Shown: piece by piece, positions 17,200 through 26,029 of the stretch
Layout: every line of letters starts with the position of its first letter
Position numbering within the stretch: the first letter of the stretch is position 1
The notes under the pieces: model-generated
Told to the model about the DNA's origin: nothing
Seen by the model: the letters and a program-made list of their open reading frames with translations, nothing else
Database searches by the model: none
Position numbers and translations under genes: made by a program
From: Taurinivorans muris
Lineage (GTDB): Bacteria > Desulfobacterota > Desulfovibrionia > Desulfovibrionales > Desulfovibrionaceae
Length of the DNA stretch: 64,000 bases
Assembly (NCBI RefSeq): GCF_025232395.1
Contig: NZ_CP065938.1
Coordinates: 1,364,001-1,428,000 of the forward strand
Direction of reading: 5' to 3'

Positions 17200-17976
17200 T
17201 TATTCTCGCAATAATTCAATATAAATATCCATATCAATATCTTTATAAACATTGAAAACAACGTTCATGTCCTGAGCAAATTCTCTTTGGCATGCTTTGA
17301 CCGTTTGTACGGCAAGTTCTCCCGCCCTTTGATTGGGAAAATGAAACTCCCCTGTTGAAATACAGCAAAATGCGATACTTGTTAAACCTTGCTCAGCAGC
17401 GCAGCGCATGCAGGAGCGATAGCAAGAGCACAGCAACGCCTCGTCCTGCGCCGTCAATTTTTGCCCGACGATAGGACCTACGGTATGAATGACATATCGG
17501 CTGGGCAAATTATAAGCGGGCGTAATTTTTGCCTGCCCTGTTTCTTCTTCTCTTCCCTGTGCCTGCATAATTTCAAAGCATTTCGCCCTCAATTACAAAC
17601 CGGCGAAAGAGTGAACGGCATTGTCTATACATTTGTGCAAAGGCAAAAAACAACCCAATAAACTTTTATTGGCGGCATTGACTACCGCATCGGCCGCAAG
17701 CAAAGTGATGTCGCCTTGCCAAACAAACAAATTCTTTTGCACGGGTATTAAATCCTGCATTTTGCGCACGGGTTTCGACTTCAGTTCTTCTTGCAGATAC
17801 CTGTCTTGAATATTGAGAAATTCTTCCGTAAGCGGCTGAACTTCCCAAACATTCATAAGCGCCCTGAAATATGTTTTTTTCTCCTCAAGGGTTTTGGCTT
17901 CAGGCAAACGCAAGGCTGAACCGTGTTTCTGCAAATACCCTATCAAATAATCAAGCCGTTCTTCCTGCTCCATCAT
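17200..17976 (-). pseudogene. Zinc-dependent macrodomain ADP-ribose hydrolase, interrupted by an in-frame TAA
   Basis: Read through, this is a 258-residue protein-ADP-ribose hydrolase of the zinc-macrodomain class. The N-terminal helical part ([16 protein letters not shown]) is followed by the macrodomain: [23 protein letters not shown], the zinc motif [19 protein letters not shown], then after the break ETGQAKITPAYNLPSRYVIHTVGP and ISTGEFHFPNQRAGELAV. Codon 128 is TAA (17593-17595) between TTG and TTG AGG, exactly where homologues have Gln (GLQLR), so one C-to-T change (CAA to TAA) explains it. The frame is otherwise intact on both sides, with no other damage, so the event is recent, or is an error in the sequence. 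The TTG straight after the stop could allow weak restart but would split the zinc site from the rest. Confidence 0.85.
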
Positions 17977-17999
17977 TTTTCCTTCTTGTTCCGCATATA

Positions 18000-18038
18000 A
18001 AAAAATCCCCTTTTGCTCCAATCCGAACAAAAGGGGAT
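18000..18038 (-). terminator. Rho-independent terminator after tolB
   Basis: ATCCCCTTTTG (18006-18016) pairs with CAAAAGGGGAT with a 12-base loop. On the minus strand it is followed by a T-run (complement of the A-run at 17998-18005). It lies 15-50 bases after the tolB stop. It also overlaps the only longer N-terminal extension of the macrodomain frame, which supports the later start at 17976. Confidence 0.88.
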
Positions 18039-18051
18039 AAATTTTTCAAAC

Positions 18052-19365
18052 CTATTGAGGAATTTTTCCCCAACGAGGAAAATATGCATTTCCGTTGCCG
18101 GTCGGCACATGCTTCGCAGTTCCTCCATGGCGGGTGATCAAATAAATCTGTTTCACTCCCGTTCTGTTGGAAACAAAGGATAAGAAGTAACTGTCAGGAG
18201 CAAAAGAAGGCTGTTCGTCACGCCCCGGTCCGAAGCTTACTTGGCGTTCAATGCCGGTGACAAGGTCATGCACAAAAATCCTGTGCCCCTGCGCCGTTCC
18301 CTTTGTGTAAGCAACAACGGTGCCGTCGGGGCTGATTGCGGGTTCCGTATTGTATGTTCCTGTTTTGCTCACTCTTGTTACCGTCCCTGTGCTGAAGTCT
18401 TTCAGGAAAATTTGCGGTCCTCCCAAGCGGTTGGAAGTGAAAACCATTTTTGTTCCGCTATGGTCGAATGTAGGGGAAACATCAATGGAAGCGCTGTCTT
18501 CAAGCACACGTTCCCGTCTGAAACGATGATCAAGAAGATAGATATCCGGCTGCGAACCGGAAGAAAGGCTCACGGCAACTTTATTATCGGGCATAAAGCT
18601 CGGACCGATCACCGTATTCCCCGGAAAACGGATACGCTGGACTCTGCCGTTGGCGCTTTGCCAGACACCAAGGGCGTGCGAACCGTCATCAATATGGCTG
18701 AACACGATATAGCGCCCGTCCGGCGACCATGCCGGAGACATGGCTATGCCTTTCAGCGAAGTGATTTGCCTGAGGTTTTTTCCAGTAGGTGAAACAATCC
18801 AAATATCCCGTTTATTTTTATTTTCATCTTTCGCAAAAGTCAAAGTTGAAAGGAAGAAATCACCGCTTCCGGTTAAAGCTTTCATCAAATCCGCGCAAAA
18901 TTTATCCGCAACGGCTTCAACTTCTTTATCGGTGATGTTATTATAAGCATTCCCGAAAATAAATTTTCCTGAAAACGTTTCAAAAACCCGCAGTTCAACC
19001 TTGCTGCCGTTTTTATCGCCATTCGCCCAATACGCTGTAATCAGCAGATCGGCTCCGCCGATTTGGAAACGGCGGAAATCCAAATTCGCGCCGCTCCACG
19101 CGTCAAGCAAAGTTCCCCCTAAGATATTCACATCGGGAACCAAATTCATAAAAGGCAAAAACGACAGGTTATACCGGATCTTATTGTCGAGCACTGCCCC
19201 TAAGGCCTTTGCCTCCGTCATCGGGGCGGTTAAAGGCTTCGCCATGCTTAAATTCACAATATTTTGCCCCGGTCCGTAAATATCAACCATTGTCGCACTT
19301 CGGGCGGGTGTTTGGAACAAAACGCAAAACAAAAAAACAAAGAAAAGGATTTTTTTCATATTCAT
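18052..19365 (-). CDS. tolB: Tol-Pal system beta-propeller protein TolB
   Basis: 437-residue periplasmic protein of the Tol-Pal system that keeps the outer membrane attached during division. Signal peptide MKKILFFVFLFCVLFQTPARSA, then the TolB N-terminal domain (about 30-170) and a C-terminal six-bladed propeller with PD40-type repeats (SPAWSPDGRYIVFSH, SPTFDHSGTKMVFTSNRLGGPQIF, EPAISPDGTVVAYTK, QPSFAPDSYFLSFVSNRTGVKQIY). An AAGG sits 5 bases before the ATG at 19365 and 11 before the ATG at 19359; either could be used. No tolQRA or pal beside it in the window, which is unusual since tolB normally sits between them. Confidence 0.95.
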   Translation of the reverse strand: MNMKKILFFVFLFCVLFQTPARSATMVDIYGPGQNIVNLSMAKPLTAPMTEAKALGAVLDNKIRYNLSFLPFMNLVPDVNILGGTLLDAWSGANLDFRRFQIGGADLLITAYWANGDKNGSKVELRVFETFSGKFIFGNAYNNITDKEVEAVADKFCADLMKALTGSGDFFLSTLTFAKDENKNKRDIWIVSPTGKNLRQITSLKGIAMSPAWSPDGRYIVFSHIDDGSHALGVWQSANGRVQRIRFPGNTVIGPSFMPDNKVAVSLSSGSQPDIYLLDHRFRRERVLEDSASIDVSPTFDHSGTKMVFTSNRLGGPQIFLKDFSTGTVTRVSKTGTYNTEPAISPDGTVVAYTKGTAQGHRIFVHDLVTGIERQVSFGPGRDEQPSFAPDSYFLSFVSNRTGVKQIYLITRHGGTAKHVPTGNGNAYFPRWGKIPQ

Positions 19366-19511
19366 ATAAACCTTTTTGAAATTCAAGATACCTTATAGCA
19401 CATTTTTTTCCGTATTCAAATTAATTTATTTAACTATAATATATTGATTTTATTGGTTTATATTTTTATCCTTTTTATTTTCAACATCATGCGGCATTCC
19501 GCCCGGAACGT

Positions 19512-20378
19512 TTATTTTCCCGCGGGAACCTGCGGCACCAGCGGGTCTTGCGCCAACGGATTGGACGCTGAAGAATTTTGCCCTGAAATATTTTGCGCGG
19601 TTCCGAACAAAGAAGCGTTGGAAGCTGGTCCCGTTACGGCATTTGTATTTGCAGGACTTACGGTACTGGCGGAAGAAGCGGACCCCATATTCCGCATATT
19701 CCGATTGGTGGGATTTGTATCCGTCATACCGCTTACAGGACTTGGGGAGCTTGGGGTATAAAACGCGGAAGAATTTGAACCGCCCGCTTCCGGTGTCGGT
19801 TTTTGTTCGTTTTTTTGTTCAAATTGCGCAAGAGGAATACAAAGCTGTCCGTCTTTTTGTTCGACAAGTATTGTTTTTTGTGCAGCGGAATTTGCCTTCG
19901 GCGTTTGCGTATCGTTCAACTGCGCATTCACCGGCAGCGCTGCCGTTGACCGCACCTTTGCGGATTGTGCTGCTGATCCGGCACCCGAATAATACCGTGC
20001 AGGATATTTTCCCTTCGCAGGGTCCTGATACAGTTTTTTACGGGGAACAAGAGAGCCCCATACGGTATTGCGAAGCATTTCCACCCGAATATCGCTCTGA
20101 TAGGGTGAAGACGCATAATTTCCGAAGAGGGACGTGCCGGCGCTTGGATTTGCCGTATACAGCCCTTTCTGACTGACAGCGGTCGCACTTGCTCCGCTTT
20201 GATTTTGGGTATTGTCAATAGTTGTTGTTTGGGTATTTCCTTGTGCGGAAGTCGTATTATTGATATTGACCGTCACCTGCACGGGACTGTCCGCCGTTTT
20301 GACACCTTGGCTCGTTTGCGCTGAAACCGGAAACACGAAATAAAAACCTGCAAGAAAAAAAAGAACCGTTTTCTTCAT
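19512..20378 (-). CDS. Unknown secreted Ser/Asn/Pro-rich protein
   Basis: 288 residues, no family recognised. Signal peptide MKKTVLFFLAGFYFVFPVSAQ is clear. The mature protein is rich in Ser, Asn, Thr, Gln, Pro and Ala. It has a Thr/Asn-rich stretch near the start (TVNINNTTSAQGNTQTTTI) and a more ordered middle (IRVEMLRNTVWGSLVPRKKLYQDPAKGKYPARYY, about residues 95-130). A long disordered tail follows (SSPSPVSGMTDTNPTNRNMRN and onward). Only one short segment looks folded. It lies upstream of tolB with a gap of about 145 bases on the same strand. An envelope or surface role is plausible, but the function is unknown. Confidence 0.65.
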   Translation of the reverse strand: MKKTVLFFLAGFYFVFPVSAQTSQGVKTADSPVQVTVNINNTTSAQGNTQTTTIDNTQNQSGASATAVSQKGLYTANPSAGTSLFGNYASSPYQSDIRVEMLRNTVWGSLVPRKKLYQDPAKGKYPARYYSGAGSAAQSAKVRSTAALPVNAQLNDTQTPKANSAAQKTILVEQKDGQLCIPLAQFEQKNEQKPTPEAGGSNSSAFYTPSSPSPVSGMTDTNPTNRNMRNMGSASSASTVSPANTNAVTGPASNASLFGTAQNISGQNSSASNPLAQDPLVPQVPAGK

Positions 20379-20904
20379 AATCCACCAAACCTTTAATAAA
20401 AAAACTCATTATTCTTTTTCGGCTTGTTTTCAAAAAAGATTAGGCTGTTCCTTTTTCTGACCTCCACTCAAAACGAACGGTTAAAAAAAACGATAAGGCG
20501 CTTCGCACAAAACAAGAATGGATATTTTCATAATAAACCGGACAAGATCATCCCAATTTTGCGGTAAGCTCCTTAACGGACAGCCTTTTTGTCCAATTCC
20601 GGCAATAAGCGCCCGCCTGCATATTAAGCAGTGTCTGAAAAATCCCCATACTGTGAAAACCGTGAAAAACAAAGAGCATAATTCAGCCGAAAAACAGACG
20701 GACGCACTGAAAATAAAGGGAATGACAACATCAGCAACATGCTTGCACAATTCAATCCGTAGGCATGTTCACTGAAACCGCCCCGCCTGTAAAATAATTA
20801 GACGTGAAAAACACGCCCCTTTCCGGCACACAATAGCAATATCATACACCGCTTTTAAATTTTTTGTCTTTTTTTAAATTTTCTATGCTTTGGCGGGCAA
20901 GTTC
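20379..20904. other. Non-coding gap between the secreted protein gene and tmk
   Basis: About 525 bases. Two overlapping short frames of 85-89 residues on opposite strands exist here, but neither has a ribosome site or recognisable protein character. No tRNA, repeat or strong hairpin was found. It may hold the promoter for the minus-strand secreted-protein gene or degenerate remains of an old gene. Confidence 0.5.
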
Positions 20905-21555
20905 CTATTCGGACTCTTTTTCTTCCAGCAAACGCTCCAGCGCTTTTAATACATCGGCAAAAACAGCGTCTGCGTCCTGTGCGGCATTCACAACCAAAAA
21001 ACGTTTTTCCCGCCTGCTTATGGTCAAAAAGCCCGTCCGTATTTTTTGATGAAATTCCAGAGCTTCCGCCTCGAAACGCCCCTCGCTGACAGTGAGGTTC
21101 TGCGCGATATTTCTGGCTGTCGCACGAGCCAAACCGATTTCAGGGTCAAGATCCAGCAAAATGGTCAAATCAGGCTTCAAACCGTTTGTAGCAAGCGCAT
21201 TCAGCATATTAAGCCGATCAATGTCCATGCCCCGCCCGTAGCCCTGATAAGCAACGGTGCTGTCAATGAAACGGTCGCATAAAACGATTTTTCCCTGTGC
21301 CAGCGCAGGAGCGATGCAGGTTTCCGTATGTTCCGCCCTATCCGCCAAAAAAAGCAACAATTCCGCCGTAGGGCAAATTTTTTCTTCGGCATTTAAAATA
21401 ATGCCGCGGAGCTTTTTTCCCAGTTCGCTTCCGCCGGGTTCGCGGGTCAGCAGCACTTCTTTGCCGCAGCTCCCGAAATAAGCGACCATTTTTTGAATAA
21501 GCGTTGTTTTTCCTGCGCCTTCGACTCCTTCGAGGCTGATGAACAAACCTGCCAT
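20905..21555 (-). CDS. tmk: Thymidylate kinase
   Basis: 216-residue kinase that phosphorylates dTMP to dTDP. Walker A is SLEGVEGAGKTTLIQ; the dTMP-binding LTREPGGSELG and CDRFIDSTVAYQGYGRG motifs and the lid region LARATARN are present. Eight bases downstream of the HD nuclease gene, so cotranscribed with it. Confidence 0.96.
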   Translation of the reverse strand: MAGLFISLEGVEGAGKTTLIQKMVAYFGSCGKEVLLTREPGGSELGKKLRGIILNAEEKICPTAELLLFLADRAEHTETCIAPALAQGKIVLCDRFIDSTVAYQGYGRGMDIDRLNMLNALATNGLKPDLTILLDLDPEIGLARATARNIAQNLTVSEGRFEAEALEFHQKIRTGFLTISRREKRFLVVNAAQDADAVFADVLKALERLLEEKESE

Positions 21556-21563
21556 ACTATCCC

Positions 21564-22625
21564 CTATTCAGTAAAAAATCCCATTAAGGAACATTGTTTT
21601 TCTTTCGGTTCCTTCTTTGTTTTTTCCTTCTCTTTTTGTTTCGGGGTTTGCGGCATCCTGCACAAACTCCTGCCAAGCAGACCGACCCATGCGGACCATG
21701 CTATTTCCTGGTTCGCGCCTTCTTCTTTTTCCGGCGTCTGGCTGAACGCTTCACGGCACTGCGCCAATTTTGCGTCCATATTGTCGGCATAATGCAGACA
21801 AAACGCCTCGGGGCTGAGGGGAACGCGCGGCGCGCCGAACTCCGGCTCACCGTGATGGGATAAAATCAAGTGTTCAAAATGCAAAGCAAGGACGGGATCG
21901 ACTTTCGCCTTGTCCAAAAAAGGTTTCAGCATAAGTATGCCCTGAACGATATGCCCGAGCATTTTTCCCTCGTCAGTGTAATCATTGGCAATTCCGCCGG
22001 AAAGTTCATCCAGTTTGCCTATATCATGAAAAAGCGCCGCGACAAAAAGCGTTTGCCTGTCCAATTCGGGATAATGATCGGATAATTTCAGACAAAGACC
22101 CGCCACGGAAAACATATGTTCCAAAAGTCCGCCCGCATAGGCATGGTGGACGGATTTCGCGGCAGGAGCAAGCAGGAGTTTCGCCCGTATCCCTGCGTCG
22201 CCCAGCACATTTTTGCAAAAATCCCTCCAAGGGGCATAGCGTATTTCCTGATCGACGCATTCTTCGATTTGGGCTAAAATTTCAGAGGGCGGCGTTGCTG
22301 AAGTCTGCATAAACGCGCTCATATCCAATTCTTCCGGATCTTCCACGAAACGGAGCGCCTCAATCGTAAATTGCAGCTGTTCCCGAAAAAGGGAAGTCCT
22401 TCCCCTGACTTCGATAAAATCACCCGCTTTCAGTTCCCCGACATTCTGACTGAGAGGCGACCAAATTTTCGCTTCCAAAATTCCGCTTGCGTCGCGAAGC
22501 TTCACGGACCAAAAAGGTCCGTTGCGTCCTTCCGACTTCTGAGCGGAACCGACTAAAAAAACGGAACAGACACTTTCACCGATTTGGACATCTGTCTGAA
22601 TATTTTTTATGCAAATCCTCTGCAT
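21564..22625 (-). CDS. YhaM-like OB-fold/HD-domain 3'-5' exonuclease
   Basis: 353 residues. An N-terminal OB fold (about 15-95; KSEGRNGPFWSVKLRDASGILEAKIWS) binds single strands, and an HD domain (about 155-280) holds the metals: VHHAYAGGLLEHMFSV, then ALFHDIGKLDELS, then LILSHHGEPEFGAPRVPLSPEAFCLHYADNMDAK. This is the layout of Bacillus YhaM, a 3'-5' exoribonuclease. The C-terminal 60 residues are Lys/Glu-rich. Substrate (RNA or DNA) here is inferred from the family. Followed by tmk after 8 bases. Confidence 0.88.
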   Translation of the reverse strand: MQRICIKNIQTDVQIGESVCSVFLVGSAQKSEGRNGPFWSVKLRDASGILEAKIWSPLSQNVGELKAGDFIEVRGRTSLFREQLQFTIEALRFVEDPEELDMSAFMQTSATPPSEILAQIEECVDQEIRYAPWRDFCKNVLGDAGIRAKLLLAPAAKSVHHAYAGGLLEHMFSVAGLCLKLSDHYPELDRQTLFVAALFHDIGKLDELSGGIANDYTDEGKMLGHIVQGILMLKPFLDKAKVDPVLALHFEHLILSHHGEPEFGAPRVPLSPEAFCLHYADNMDAKLAQCREAFSQTPEKEEGANQEIAWSAWVGLLGRSLCRMPQTPKQKEKEKTKKEPKEKQCSLMGFFTE

Positions 22626-22744
22626 GCTTATTCCTCATGTATGCTTTTAAATGCTGAACAGACATTTTTGCATAGATGCCTGCTTTCGTCAAATCCTTAA
22701 AAATCGCCCCGTCCAAGGAAATTTTTATTTTTTCAGCTTTCACA

Positions 22745-22773
22745 TTGCCAAAAATTTCACTTTATAGTATGAT
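22745..22773 (+). promoter_or_regulatory. Sigma-70 promoter for fba-gapA
   Basis: TTGCCA (22745-22750), 17-base spacer, TATGAT (22768-22773). The start codon of fba is 35 bases further on, with GGAGGAACT before it. Confidence 0.6.
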
Positions 22774-22807
22774 TAATCATCATTTAATAAGTATTCTTGG
22801 AGGAACT

Positions 22808-23731
22808 ATGCCCTTAGTCGGACCAAAAGAAATGTTTGCCCGCGCGTATGCCGAGTCTTATGCTGTTGGTGCGTTCAACATCAATAACATGGAAATCATA
22901 CAAGGTATCATGCAGGCGGCATCGGAAGAAAAATCCCCTGTCATTCTGCAAGTTTCTGCGGGAGCAAGAAAATATGCGGGTCAGCCTTACATCATGAAAT
23001 TGGCGGAAGCCGCTCTTCAGGAAAATGATCTTCCCATGGTTGTCCATTTGGACCACGGCGCTGATTTTGAAATTTGCAAAGCCTGTATCGACGGCGGTTT
23101 CACGTCCGTTATGATAGACGGTTCCCACCACAGCTTTGAAGAGAACATCGCCATAACCAAAAAGGTTGTCGATTACGCCCATGACAAAGGGGTTTGGGTT
23201 GAAGCCGAACTTGGACAGCTGGCAGGCGTTGAAGAACATGTTTCCGCTGAAAAATCCGTTTACACGGACCCGGATCAGGCCGTTGAATTTGTTCAAAGAA
23301 GCGGCTGCGATTCCCTTGCCATCGCCATCGGCACAAGCCACGGCGCATACAAATTCAAAGGCGAAGCGAAACTTGATTTCGAACGTCTTGAAAAAATCAC
23401 TGAACTTCTTCCCGGCTATCCGCTTGTTCTGCACGGAGCATCTTCCGTTCCTCAGGAATTTGTCGAAATGGCGAACAAATACGGAGCGAAACTCGGCTCC
23501 GCCAAAGGCGTTCCCGAAGAAATGCTCAGAAAAGCGGCTTCCATGGGGGTTTGCAAAATCAATATCGACTCTGACATCCGCCTTGCCATGACGGCTTATA
23601 TCCGCCGCCAGCTTGCCGAATCACCGGAAGAGTTCGATCCCCGTTCCTATTTGAAACCCGCCCGTGAAGCGGTCCGTACCATGGTTCAACATAAAATCAA
23701 GAACGTTTTAGGTTCTTCCAACAAAATATAA
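22808..23731 (+). CDS. fba: Class II fructose-bisphosphate aldolase
   Basis: 307-residue zinc-dependent aldolase of glycolysis/gluconeogenesis. The ATG at 22808 follows GGAGG; a longer frame from 22676 overlaps the promoter and is rejected. The zinc ligands and signatures are visible: VHLDHGADFEICKACIDGGFTSVMIDGSHHSFEENI, then LGQLAGVEEH, IGTSHGAYKF and LHGASSVP. gapA follows after 18 bases, so two successive glycolytic enzymes share a transcript. Confidence 0.97.
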   Translation: MPLVGPKEMFARAYAESYAVGAFNINNMEIIQGIMQAASEEKSPVILQVSAGARKYAGQPYIMKLAEAALQENDLPMVVHLDHGADFEICKACIDGGFTSVMIDGSHHSFEENIAITKKVVDYAHDKGVWVEAELGQLAGVEEHVSAEKSVYTDPDQAVEFVQRSGCDSLAIAIGTSHGAYKFKGEAKLDFERLEKITELLPGYPLVLHGASSVPQEFVEMANKYGAKLGSAKGVPEEMLRKAASMGVCKINIDSDIRLAMTAYIRRQLAESPEEFDPRSYLKPAREAVRTMVQHKIKNVLGSSNKI

Positions 23732-23749
23732 TAAATTCCGGAGAAAATT

Positions 23750-24754
23750 ATGGCTGTTAAAAAAATTGGTATCAACGGTTTTGGCCGTATCGGCCGTTAT
23801 CTTGTCCGCCTCCTTGCGGACAGCAATGATCTTGAAGTCGCCGTTATCAACGCGCGTGCCGACAATGCCGGCTTGGCCCATCTTTTAAAATACGATTCCA
23901 CCCACGGGCATTTTCCTTATCCCGTTGAAGCCTGCGAAGAAGGGATCATTGTAAACGGCAAAACAATCAAAGTGACCCGCGACCCTCTCGGCGAATGGAA
24001 ATGGGGCGAACTCGGCATTGATTTGGTTATTGAAACCACCGGTAAGATGAAAGACAAAACCGCGGCGATGGACCACATCAAATGCGGCGCGAAAAAAGTC
24101 ATTGTTTCCGCACCGACCAAGGAAGCCGACGCGACAATCGTTATGGGAGTGAACGACAGCGATTATGACGTTGCTGCGCACCAAGTCATTTCCGCCGCTT
24201 CCTGCACGACAAACTGCCTCGCTCCCGCAACAAAAGTTATCGACGAAAACTTCGGCATCGTGAAAGGTCTCATGACCACGATCCACTCATATACCATGAG
24301 CCAGCGCATTTTAGACGGTTCCCACAAAGATTTGCGCCGAGCAAGATCCTGCGCCGTTTCCATGATCCCGACTTCAACCGGAGCCGCCCGCGCCATAGGT
24401 CTTGTTTATCCGAAGCTCAAAGGCAAAATCGACGGTATGGCTATCCGTGTTCCGACACCTAACGTAAGCATTGTCGATTTCACTGTCACCCTTGAAAAAC
24501 CGGCAACTGTCGAAGAAATCAATGCCGCGCTCAAAAAAGCTTCCCAAGGCGCGATGAAAGACAATCTCGGCTACACCGAAGAACCGCTCGTATCCATTGA
24601 CTTCAACGGCGATACCCACGGCGGGGTCGTTGACGCCGAATTGACTTCCGTTATTGAAGGCAATATGGCGAAAGTCATTATTTGGTACGATAACGAAGCA
24701 AGCTTCACCAACCAATTGGTACGTCTTACAAAAATGGTTGCCAAAAGCATGTAA
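23750..24754 (+). CDS. gapA: Glyceraldehyde-3-phosphate dehydrogenase
   Basis: 334-residue NAD-type GAPDH. N-terminal IGINGFGRIGRYLVR nucleotide fold and the catalytic SAASCTTNCLAP are intact, and the length is standard. Residues TSTGAARAIG and WYDNEASFTNQLVRL complete the family pattern. Ribosome site GGAGAA precedes the start. It ends at a strong terminator. Confidence 0.98.
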   Translation: MAVKKIGINGFGRIGRYLVRLLADSNDLEVAVINARADNAGLAHLLKYDSTHGHFPYPVEACEEGIIVNGKTIKVTRDPLGEWKWGELGIDLVIETTGKMKDKTAAMDHIKCGAKKVIVSAPTKEADATIVMGVNDSDYDVAAHQVISAASCTTNCLAPATKVIDENFGIVKGLMTTIHSYTMSQRILDGSHKDLRRARSCAVSMIPTSTGAARAIGLVYPKLKGKIDGMAIRVPTPNVSIVDFTVTLEKPATVEEINAALKKASQGAMKDNLGYTEEPLVSIDFNGDTHGGVVDAELTSVIEGNMAKVIIWYDNEASFTNQLVRLTKMVAKSM

Positions 24755-24777
24755 TTGAAAAATTCATAAAAAGCCTC

Positions 24778-24804
24778 AAAGACCGCTGTACAGCGGTCTT
24801 TCTT
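24778..24804 (+). terminator. Rho-independent terminator after gapA
   Basis: Perfect 24-base palindrome AAAGACCGCTG-TACAGCGGTCTTT (24778-24801) running into TTCTTATTT, about 25 bases after the gapA stop. Confidence 0.9.
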
Positions 24805-25015
24805 ATTTCAGGGGCGTTATCAAAAACCAGCGAAAAACAATCCGGCATACCGAAAAAAGAACGTTGGAACACCGAGGGAGATTTTTTTCTTAGCGAAACA
24901 AATAAATAAAAAACTTGCCTAATTTTTTTTGCAATGCTATTCTTCCCCTAAATGAAATGCGAGGGAACTGCCGCAGGCGGCGCTTCCTTTCATACCCGCT
25001 ATTCCGGAGAACACC

Positions 25016-26029
25016 ATGGATTTATTGTATTTTGGCATTGCGCTTCTTGTCGGCTTATATCTTCTTATGTGGAGCGCGGACAAATTCGTTGACGGCTCGT
25101 CCGCGGTGGCGACACGCTTGGGCATGCCTAAGCTTCTTGTCGGCATTATCATTGTGGGCTTCGGAACATCCGCCCCTGAAATGCTTGTTTCCGCCCTCGC
25201 CTCACTCGGAGGAAATCCCGGCATAGCCCTCGGAAACGCTTACGGCTCCAATATCGCCAATGTCGCTCTTATCTTAGGGCTTACTGTCATTATCCGCCCT
25301 ATCGTCATTGAACGCAATGTCATGGTGCGCGAAATCCCGATTTTGCTTTTTGCGACGCTTATTTCTTATTATTTGCTTTGGGACGGCTTCATTTCCCGCC
25401 CTGAAGCCGTTTTCATGCTCGTTCTTTTTGTCTGTATCATGTATTTCAGCATTACCGCAAGCATGCGCGAAGAAAAGCGCAACAAGCCCTGTCAGGAGGT
25501 TTTGCACCAAAAACAAGATGAGCCGGAAATTATGCCGATGAAAAATGCCGTGTTTTGGCTTCTTGCCGGCTTGATTTTGCTTATCGCCAGTTCCCGCCTG
25601 CTTATTTGGGGAGCTGTGGGCATTGCGACATTCATCGATATCAGCGACATCATCATCGGGCTGACCATTGTCGCCGTCGGCACAAGCTTGCCGGAACTCG
25701 CCTCAGCCATAGCCGCCACGAGAAAAAACGAACACGCCCTTGTCATCGGCAATATTATTGGTTCAAACTTTTTCAACGCCTTGGCTGTTGTCGGCATTGC
25801 CGGCGTTATCTGCCCCCTGCCCGTGGAGCACGGCGTCATTGTCCGCGATATGCCCCTCAATATCATCCTCACCCTTTCCCTTTTTCTTTTCGGAATGCGT
25901 GTCGGAAAACAACATCAAGGCATTATTTCCCGCTTCGAAGGCATTGTCATGCTCGGCATATACGGTCTGTACACCGCCCAGCTTGTCAGCATAGTCCTTG
26001 GCAAACCGCTTATCGATTTTCTCGTGTAA
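25016..26029 (+). CDS. Sodium/calcium exchanger family protein (YrbG-like)
   Basis: 337-residue inner-membrane antiporter of the CaCA family with about ten transmembrane helices. The two inverted alpha-repeats are plain: VGFGTSAPEMLVSALASLGGNPGIALGNAYGSNIANVALILG and VAVGTSLPELASAIAATRKNEHALVIGNIIGSNFFNALAVVG. The cation-liganding Glu and Asn residues are present in both. A GGAG lies before the ATG. Its stop overlaps the next start by one base (TAATG). Confidence 0.93.
   Translation: MDLLYFGIALLVGLYLLMWSADKFVDGSSAVATRLGMPKLLVGIIIVGFGTSAPEMLVSALASLGGNPGIALGNAYGSNIANVALILGLTVIIRPIVIERNVMVREIPILLFATLISYYLLWDGFISRPEAVFMLVLFVCIMYFSITASMREEKRNKPCQEVLHQKQDEPEIMPMKNAVFWLLAGLILLIASSRLLIWGAVGIATFIDISDIIIGLTIVAVGTSLPELASAIAATRKNEHALVIGNIIGSNFFNALAVVGIAGVICPLPVEHGVIVRDMPLNIILTLSLFLFGMRVGKQHQGIISRFEGIVMLGIYGLYTAQLVSIVLGKPLIDFLV

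Noticed and set aside
20481-20775. Overlapping ORFs of 89 (minus) and 85 (plus) residues between the secreted-protein gene and tmk
   Set aside because: Neither has a ribosome site or family pattern. One contains a phrase that faintly resembled a transposase, but it was too short and unsupported to call.
22676-22807. N-terminal extension of fba
   Set aside because: It covers a good sigma-70 promoter and the Shine-Dalgarno site; the conserved aldolase N-terminus starts at 22808.
25555-26028. Long upstream extension of the RluC-type gene (476 residues in all)
   Set aside because: It runs through the calcium/sodium exchanger in another frame and is rich in Arg, His and Pro, the mark of a shadow frame. 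The true start is the TAATG overlap at 26029.
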